NCBI GenBank assembly: GCA_031289975.1
Contig: JAITOM010000212.1
Span: 1 to 6,940, forward strand
DNA from: Methanobrevibacter sp.
Lineage (GTDB): Archaea > Methanobacteriota > Methanobacteria > Methanobacteriales > Methanobacteriaceae
Direction of reading: 5' to 3'
DNA: 6,940 nt
The notes beneath the pieces are model-generated. The model did no database searches, was not told the DNA's origin, and worked only from the letters and a program-made list of their open reading frames with translations. Positions 5,918-6,940 of this stretch are shown here, in pieces; the stretch's first letter is position 1, and the number at the start of each line of letters is the position of its first letter. The translations under genes and the position numbers were made by a program.

Positions 5918-5953
5918 CAAAGTCTTAGGAACATTCAAAGTCTTAGGAACATT
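5918..5953 (+). repeat. Perfect tandem duplication of an 18-bp unit
   Basis: CAAAGTCTTAGGAACATT occurs at 5918-5935 and again, unchanged, at 5936-5953. The unit is richer in G and C than the surrounding intergenic DNA and begins a few bases after the orphan 31-codon ORF. It is a multiple of three, so it would be frame-neutral if this were once coding DNA. Confidence 0.92.
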
Positions 5954-6054
5954 ATTATAGATATTCTCAAATGAAAAATATATTATAGAAAGCATAATTA
6001 TTGATATAATATTTTATATAATATAATCTTTTTGATTAGATAAAATAAGCCTAT

Positions 6055-6120
6055 GGAGGAGTAAATAAAAATATTCATATACTATTAATCTCACAAGTAA
6101 ACATTAGAGTTTTTAAATCA
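6055..6120 (+). pseudogene. Strong ribosome-binding site without a start codon (possible gene relic)
   Basis: GGAGGAG at 6055-6061 is a strong Shine-Dalgarno sequence and TATA-like DNA (TTTTATATA, 6012-6020) lies about 40 bases upstream. No ATG, GTG or TTG follows at usable distance. The frame from about 6072 reads ATT CAT ATA CTA TTA ATC TCA and stays open for 16 codons (I-H-I-L-L-I-S-Q-V-N-I-R-V-F-K-S) before TGA at 6120-6122. This resembles the first beta strand of many cytoplasmic enzymes, but that is too general to name a family. It may be the 5' end of a decayed gene whose start codon has mutated. Confidence 0.25.
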
Positions 6121-6305
6121 TGATTTTTCTAAATTTTTCAAAATTATGAAAGTTTATAGAAACTCTCAATAAAATATATTAATCAGAACACAAATATTTA
6201 ATATAAAGCATAAAATATTAATTAACCTGTTTTAAAAATAGATATTAACAAAAATACAAATTAAATATTAAAAATTACATATAATTTTTGATGGTGAATG
6301 AAAAT

Positions 6306-6458
6306 ATGGGTGAATATATTATGAATAGATTATCTTTAGATGTGGCTGAATTCAATGGTTTAATAGAGCAAAATAAGATTTATGTTGATAAAACATGATT
6401 AAAATAATTGTTGCCCAGTTTCTATAATTATTATTCATTGGATAGGTAGTAATTTAAG
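6306..6458 (+). pseudogene. Decayed AAA-ATPase-like / PD-(D/E)XK family gene with in-frame stops
   Basis: From ATG 6306 (or ATG 6321, which has GGTG at 6309-6312 ahead of it) the frame encodes MGEYIMNRLSLDVAEF, then NGLIEQNKIYVDKT, and stops at TGA 6396. The pattern K/R-L-x-x-x-V-x-x-F-x-x-L-I-x-x-x-x-I-Y-V-D-K-T is the conserved start of AAA-ATPase-like (PF09820) proteins with a C-terminal PD-(D/E)XK domain, which normally run to about 500 residues. Reading on in the same frame through the stops gives LLPSFYNYYSLDR, two stops, then FKKFFQL, which lines up with the family's YYFLSRPRRFGKSL (Walker A) region. Stops are at 6396, 6405, 6450 and 6453. The relic is therefore a point-mutated pseudogene rather than a clean truncation. 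Weak similarity may run to about 6560 (KYP, two stops, then IDLD). The N-terminal identification is fairly firm; the rest is tentative. Confidence 0.62.
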
Positions 6459-6559
6459 AAATTTTTTCAGCTTCAAAAAATAATTGTCATCCTATATTTC
6501 CATAAATATAGTATAATTCCTAAAGTTTGCAAATATCCATGATAAATTGACTTAGATAT

Positions 6560-6710
6560 ATTATTTTATAAAAATGTTTATAATCATTTTATTCATCAAA
6601 AAATCATTTAGATTTAAATATTTTAATAATAATTTTAAATTAATTTTTATTATAAAATAAGAAAAATTAAAATAATTCATTATTTTCAAACATTTAGTTT
6701 TTAACCTATT
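6560..6710. other. AT-rich intergenic DNA, nothing recognised
   Basis: Between the end of the decayed ATPase-like gene and the third repeat copy I see only A/T-rich DNA with frequent stops in all frames. There is no convincing promoter, RNA gene or mobile-element end. Confidence 0.5.
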
Positions 6711-6886
6711 ATATATTCATTATAGATAAGTTCTTAAATTCTGAATGATAATTTTTTTTATTAAATTATTTAATTTTAAATATTACTTCATTAAAATCTA
6801 TAATTTTAAATTTTAAATAATATGAATATATTTTAAATAATATAAATAATTTTAAATTAATATTTTTTAATAATATTTATTTTTAG
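6711..6886 (+). repeat. Long AT-rich dispersed repeat, copy 3 (partial)
   Basis: From about 6711 the sequence follows the reverse complement of 4296-4349 (shared AAGTTCTTAAATT, TGAAT, eight T, ATT). It then continues from 6763 as copy 1 from 145 onward (AAATTATTTAATTTTAAATA, later TTTTTAATAATATTTATTTTTA). After about 6886 it diverges and lacks the clean right end seen at 271-289. It is in direct orientation relative to copy 1 and inverted relative to copy 2, and preserves the repeat's left part that is cut off in copy 1. Confidence 0.68.
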
Positions 6887-6928
6887 ATGATGTAAACTTT
6901 TTTGAAGTTTTTTTATTATTTTAGGTTT

Positions 6929-6940
6929 CATTTATATATA
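6929..6940 (+). promoter_or_regulatory. Possible TATA box at the window edge
   Basis: The window ends in TTTATATATA preceded by GGTTTCA, a plausible archaeal TATA box for a gene beyond the right edge. The downstream sequence needed to judge it is not visible. Confidence 0.25.

Noticed and set aside
6106..6166. Hairpin-like pairing of AGAGTTT with AAACTCT around a TCATGA palindrome, considered as a small RNA
   Set aside because: The stem is only about 7-10 bp with a 40-base loop in very AT-rich DNA, and there is no T-tract or clear promoter placement to support an RNA gene.
1..6940. tRNA or rRNA genes
   Set aside because: I found no tRNA-like cloverleaf with GGTTC-type T-arm sequence and no G/C-rich rRNA segment on either strand; such genes would stand out in DNA this AT-rich.

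Overview
The window reads as chromosomal DNA from a very AT-rich methanogenic archaeon of the Methanobacteriales, most like an AT-rich Methanobrevibacter. The basis is two archaeal exosome core genes (rrp41, rrp42), a prepilin with a euryarchaeal class III signal peptide, GGTG-type Shine-Dalgarno sites, TATA-box promoters, codon use pushed to A/T, and long intergenic stretches with almost no G or C. The species call is inference.

Layout. Positions 1-144 are a small element of about 33% G+C bounded by 12-bp perfect terminal inverted repeats, probably an insertion-sequence remnant or MITE. It abuts a roughly 220-bp AT-rich repeat (145-366) that recurs inverted at 4078-4295 and, in part, directly at 6711-6886. 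Between the two inverted arms lie rrp41 and rrp42 (overlapping by 4 bp, translationally coupled), then a multi-spanning GT39/PMT-like membrane glycosyltransferase. Beyond the glycosyltransferase, 3716-4425 has no gene but holds a strong archaeal promoter with nothing recognisable behind it, tandem duplications and the second repeat arm. Positions 4426-5440 carry two short pilin-like genes in one transcription unit. From 5440 to the end the DNA is a gene graveyard: a truncated Rpn/PD-(D/E)XK nuclease start on the minus strand, an orphan 31-codon hydrophobic ORF, an 18-bp tandem duplication, an orphan Shine-Dalgarno site, a decayed AAA-ATPase-like/PD-(D/E)XK gene with in-frame stops, and a third repeat copy.

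How it works together. Rrp41 (catalytic) and Rrp42 (structural) form the hexameric RNase PH ring of the RNA-degrading exosome. In most archaea their genes sit in a conserved cluster with proteasome, SBDS, rrp4 and L37Ae genes. Here none of these is next to them and the segment is bracketed by long inverted repeats, which suggests repeat-mediated relocation. The glycosyltransferase and the pilin pair are both cell-surface functions, but they are separated by about 700 bp and no direct link is shown. The points most worth checking are the inverted-repeat bracket, the missing canonical start codon of rrp41, the element nested in the repeat, and the orphan promoter at 3745-3762.
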